Shown: in pieces, positions 6,069 to 7,999 of the stretch
Layout of the letters: every line of letters starts with the position of its first letter
Numbering within the stretch: position 1 is the stretch's first letter
Assembly (NCBI GenBank): GCA_040902925.1
Contig: JBBDWJ010000057.1
Span: 1 to 7,999 of the forward strand
DNA length: 7,999 nucleotides
Direction of reading: 5' to 3'
Source of the DNA: JBBDWJ01 sp040902925
GTDB lineage: Bacteria; Acidobacteriota; Terriglobia; Bryobacterales; UBA6623
Program-made: the position numbers and the translations under genes
The notes under the pieces: model-generated
The model's input: the letters and a program-made list of their open reading frames with translations, nothing else
Told to the model about the DNA's origin: nothing
The model's database searches: none

Positions 6069-7106
6069 ATGTTGAGACCGAAGACCCTGCCGCTGGCGGC
6101 GGGTTTGTGCTTGTTGGCTGCGGTCGAATTGCTTGCCCAAGGCGGCTTGGGCGCTCCTCCAGGCCAAATGGGCGGCGGGGGAGTGCGTGGCGGGTCGAGC
6201 GGCCGCGCCCCGTCGCCAGGCGGACGGATTCCGGAAGCGGCTCCGCCCTCCTCCGACAGCGGCGAAGCCGGCGCTGCAAGCGGAATTACGGCGGGCCGGC
6301 CCGAACGGGCGGAGCCGTCGCGCCCCGTCGGGAATATTCTTTCGCCCGGCTCGCCGGGTGGACATACACCGTCCGCCGGAGGCTCCAGAGGGTTTCCGGG
6401 CTTTTTGGGCCAGCCGAATATCCTGTCTCCCGGCAAGCCCGGACCGTACAGGCCCGGAAATGTGGTCACGCCGGGCACTCCTTCGGCGCCCTCCGTCACT
6501 GGTGGAATATCCGCCGGCATAGGCGGTGAGCGAGACCAGCGCGGCGATTCCGGAAGCCGCCGCGGCCATGGCAGAGGGCACAGCGGCAGAGGGAATGGTG
6601 GCGTGGCCGTCTATCCCTTCGTGTATTTCGGCTATCCCTACGGCTACAGCAACGGTGGGTATGAGATAGAAACCGGCGCGGTATCGCGAACCAATTCGAA
6701 CGCCTCCTACGTCATTGAGGGACATCTTGACCAATCGGCGCAGGGCCGCTCGCGCGTGTATGAGCTGGGCCCTCAAGCCTCTGAAGATCCATACGCGGCG
6801 GAAACCGAGCCGGCCGAAGCCGCGTTGCCGGGGCAGGGCGCCACGCAAGGCGCCACACAAGGCGCGACTGGGGCTTTCGATTTGATCGCCCTCCAGGGGG
6901 GCCTGATCTACGCGGTTGGCGAGCATTGGCTGCTGGGCAATACAGTCCATTTCGTCACCATGCAGGGCGACCATTATGTGGTTTCCCTGCAGGAAGTCGA
7001 TCTTGATCTGAGCGTCAGGCTAAATCGGGAACGCGGCCGCAAGTTCCTGTTAGAAGTGCGCGAGCAGGACCAGGGCGTTTCCGGCGGCGGCGACGTGATT
7101 CCCTGA
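6069..7106 (+). CDS. Secreted Gly/Pro-rich protein with conserved C-terminal block, function unknown
   Basis: I do not recognise a named family. The 345-residue product starts at the ATG at 6069, preceded by GGAG (6057-6060) at eight bases; the frame is open further upstream but that extension has no matching ribosome site and would bury the signal peptide. Residues 1-24 (basic MLRPK, then a Leu/Ala core ending LLAQ) form a signal peptide. Residues 25-178 are low-complexity, rich in Gly, Pro, Ser and Arg, with three copies of an N-x-x-[ST]-P-G-x-P motif at 89-96, 117-124 and 131-138, then a Gly/Arg/His-rich stretch (158-178). An aromatic patch, VYPFVYFGYPYGYSNGGY, follows at 181-198. Residues 257-267 are a GATQ repeat. 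The C-terminal block (about 268-330) is ordinary folded-looking sequence: LQGGLIYAVGEHW, TVHFVTMQGDHYVVSL and a basic LNRERGRKFLLEV tail. This suggests a cell-surface or periplasmic protein with a flexible linker and a small C-terminal domain. Confidence 0.8.
   Translation: MLRPKTLPLAAGLCLLAAVELLAQGGLGAPPGQMGGGGVRGGSSGRAPSPGGRIPEAAPPSSDSGEAGAASGITAGRPERAEPSRPVGNILSPGSPGGHTPSAGGSRGFPGFLGQPNILSPGKPGPYRPGNVVTPGTPSAPSVTGGISAGIGGERDQRGDSGSRRGHGRGHSGRGNGGVAVYPFVYFGYPYGYSNGGYEIETGAVSRTNSNASYVIEGHLDQSAQGRSRVYELGPQASEDPYAAETEPAEAALPGQGATQGATQGATGAFDLIALQGGLIYAVGEHWLLGNTVHFVTMQGDHYVVSLQEVDLDLSVRLNRERGRKFLLEVREQDQGVSGGGDVIP
6837..6869 (+). repeat. 12-bp in-frame tandem repeat
   Basis: GGCGCCACGCAA (6837-6848) and GGCGCCACACAA (6849-6860) are followed by a partial third unit (6861-6869, GGCGCGACT). 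It encodes GATQ-GATQ-GAT in the linker of the Gly/Pro-rich protein. Being a multiple of three, unit gain or loss would leave the frame intact. Confidence 0.8.
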
Positions 7107-7137
7107 CGCGATTCCGATGCGTATAGCTGTCGCCGGA

Positions 7138-7212
7138 CCGGTTCCAAGCCGCAATGCGGAAAGCCGGTATGAGGGCGTCAGTGGGACGCTCCCCTACCTC
7201 CGTGGGAACCGG
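7138..7212 (+). other. Possible multi-branched RNA/DNA structure between genes
   Basis: An 8-bp perfect inverted repeat (CCGGTTCC at 7138-7145, GGAACCGG at 7205-7212) encloses two smaller hairpins: CCGC-AAT-GCGG (7149-7159) and GGGCGTC/GACGCTC with a five-base loop (7173-7191, one G-U pair). It fills most of the 141-base gap before the PEBP gene. There is no T run, so it is not an intrinsic terminator. In GC-rich DNA some of this may be chance. Confidence 0.3.
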
Positions 7213-7247
7213 ATGCTTCTCCCGAAAATCGAGACCCGCCGGTGGCG

Positions 7248-7720
7248 ATGACCCTCAACATTCCCGCATTCGCAAACGGCGCGGGCATACCTGTGCGTCN
7301 NNNNNNNNNCGTCAAACCTGTGATGGCGCGGACGAATCGCCGGCGCTCACCTGGGCCGATATCCCGCCCGGCGTGAAGAGCTTTGCTTTGATCGTCGAAG
7401 ATCCTGACGCACCGGCCGGAACCTGGAATCATTGGCTGCTGTGGGATGTACCAGGCTCCGCCAACGGATTGTCCCAGGGGTATGAACCGGGTTCGACTGG
7501 CGTTAGTGGCCGTAACGATTTCGGCCGGCGCGGTTATGGGGGACCGTGCCCGCCGCCAGGCCATGGCCGTCACCGGTATTTCTTTCGGCTGTTCGCGCTC
7601 GATCGGGAGACGCTCGGGCTCGCCGAAGGTTCCAGCCGCCGGGCGCTCGACAACGCGCTGGCCGGGCATATCATGGCGGCGGCCGAGTACTTGGGCGTCT
7701 ACGAGCGCAAGAAGAAATAA
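7248..7720 (+). CDS. YbhB/YbcL family (PEBP, Raf kinase inhibitor-like) protein, interrupted by an N run
   Basis: The product belongs to the phosphatidylethanolamine-binding protein family, small soluble proteins with an anion-binding pocket whose bacterial role is poorly defined. The part before the Ns, from the ATG at 7248, reads MTLNIPAFANGAGIPVR. The part after, in another frame, starts RQTCDGADESPALTW and carries both family signatures: DPDAPAG with the HW pair (47-58) and GYGGPCPPPG...HRYFFRLFALD (91-114). The family normally runs IP-x-R-x-T-C-D-G, so the two Args are one residue and the Ns stand for an artificial join. Closing it gives one 152-residue frame, the normal length for the family. 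No signal peptide is seen, so it is probably cytoplasmic. The ribosome binding site is weak. The upstream in-frame extension of the second half has no family similarity. The macro domain gene follows after 77 bases. Confidence 0.85.
7300..7309. other. Assembly gap (ten Ns)
   Basis: Ten unknown bases lie within the PEBP gene. The sequence on both sides of the run is CGTC (7296-7299 and 7310-7313), consistent with two contig ends that overlap rather than with missing sequence. Confidence 0.95.
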
Positions 7721-7758
7721 ATCTCCGCTGCGCCCCAAGCCGCTTCCTCAGGTCCCGG

Positions 7759-7788
7759 CTGACGGCGCTACGATTGGGCCACTAAAAT
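7759..7788 (+). promoter_or_regulatory. Possible promoter of the macro domain gene
   Basis: CTGACG (7759-7764) and TAAAAT (7783-7788) are separated by 18 bases. The -10 box is close to consensus, the -35 matches at four of six positions. The start would fall at about 7794-7798, at or within a few bases of the ATG. Confidence 0.4.
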
Positions 7789-7797
7789 AGTCAGTAG

Positions 7798-7999
7798 ATG
7801 CGTCAGGAGTTCTCGATCGGCGGCTCGAAACTGGTTCTCGTCGAGGGAGACATAACCCAAGTACCCGCCGACGCCATCGTCAACGCCGCGAACTCCGCGC
7901 TGGCGGGTGGAGGAGGCGTCGACGGCGCTATCCACCGCGCCGGTGGCCCTTCGATCATGAAGGAGCTGGACGCAATTCGGCCGGGAATCGGCCGTTGCC
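7798..7999 (+). CDS. Macro domain protein, probable ADP-ribose/O-acetyl-ADP-ribose hydrolase (3' end outside window)
   Basis: The 67 visible residues are the N-terminal part of a macro domain, a fold that binds ADP-ribose. In the YmdB/MacroD group it hydrolyses O-acetyl-ADP-ribose and removes ADP-ribose from acidic residues of proteins. GDIT (17-20), DAIVNAAN (25-32) and GGGGVDGAIHRAGGP (37-51) follow the family closely. Asn32 and Asp42 match the Asn25 and Asp35 active-site residues of E. coli YmdB, so the enzyme is expected to be active rather than only a binder. The start at 7798 gives the usual N-terminus for the family. No ribosome binding site precedes it; the sequence before the ATG is AT-rich with a TAAAAT ending nine bases upstream, suggesting a leaderless message. 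It follows the PEBP gene by 77 bases and may be separately transcribed. Confidence 0.92.
   Translation, partial: MRQEFSIGGSKLVLVEGDITQVPADAIVNAANSALAGGGGVDGAIHRAGGPSIMKELDAIRPGIGRC

Noticed and set aside
6168..6194. G-rich stretch as a possible G-quadruplex
   Set aside because: Only three runs of three or more Gs are close enough; a standard quadruplex needs four.
6003..6974. Minus-strand open frame of 323 codons
   Set aside because: It is antisense to the Gly/Pro-rich protein, has Arg/Ala/Gly-rich noise-like translation and no ribosome binding site worth the name.
7154..7247. In-frame upstream extension of the PEBP gene
   Set aside because: It is in the frame of the second half only because of the artificial gap; its translation is unlike the family, while the other frame from 7248 gives the proper N-terminus.

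Overview
The window looks like chromosomal DNA from a GC-rich soil or sediment bacterium, most plausibly an Acidobacteriota of the Solibacter/Bryobacter type. The reasons are indirect: high GC throughout, a very large exported protein of no recognised family, an RraA-like protein with a signal peptide, and a secreted Gly/Pro-rich protein with a conserved C-terminal block. No gene here fixes the taxonomy. A run of ten Ns shows that it is a draft or metagenome scaffold.

Layout. (1) 1-2927, minus strand: the first 975 codons of a large exported protein that I do not recognise, running off the left edge; its start is at 2927 behind a clear ribosome binding site and a good sigma70-type promoter at 3026-3054. 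(2) 2928-3395: a 468-base gap with that promoter, two LacI-type imperfect palindromes, a 17-bp tandem repeat, a likely tRNA promoter and an intrinsic terminator that works best on the minus strand. (3) 3396-3489, plus strand: tRNA-Ser(GCU) with encoded CCA. (4) 3510-4721, minus strand: a CPA2-like cation/proton antiporter, convergent with the tRNA and carrying Asn-Lys where the ion-binding acidic pair is expected. (5) 4968-5798, minus strand: an RraA/HMG-aldolase family protein with an apparent Sec signal peptide. (6) 6069-7106, plus strand: a secreted low-complexity Gly/Pro-rich protein. (7) 7248-7720, plus strand: a YbhB/YbcL (PEBP) family protein interrupted by the N run, which is probably not a real gap. 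(8) 7798 to the right edge, plus strand: the N-terminal half of an ADP-ribose-binding macro domain protein, probably on a leaderless or nearly leaderless transcript.

The genes do not form one obvious pathway or operon. The minus-strand pair RraA-like then antiporter is separated by 246 bases and the RraA-like gene diverges from the Gly/Pro-rich gene. The plus-strand genes at the right are separated by 141 and 77 bases. I see no CRISPR array, transposase, integrase, phage gene or recognisable defence system. The points most worth following are the antiporter active-site substitution, the antiporter transcript that probably reads antisense through the tRNA, the operator-like pair at the promoter of the large gene, and the spurious scaffold gap.
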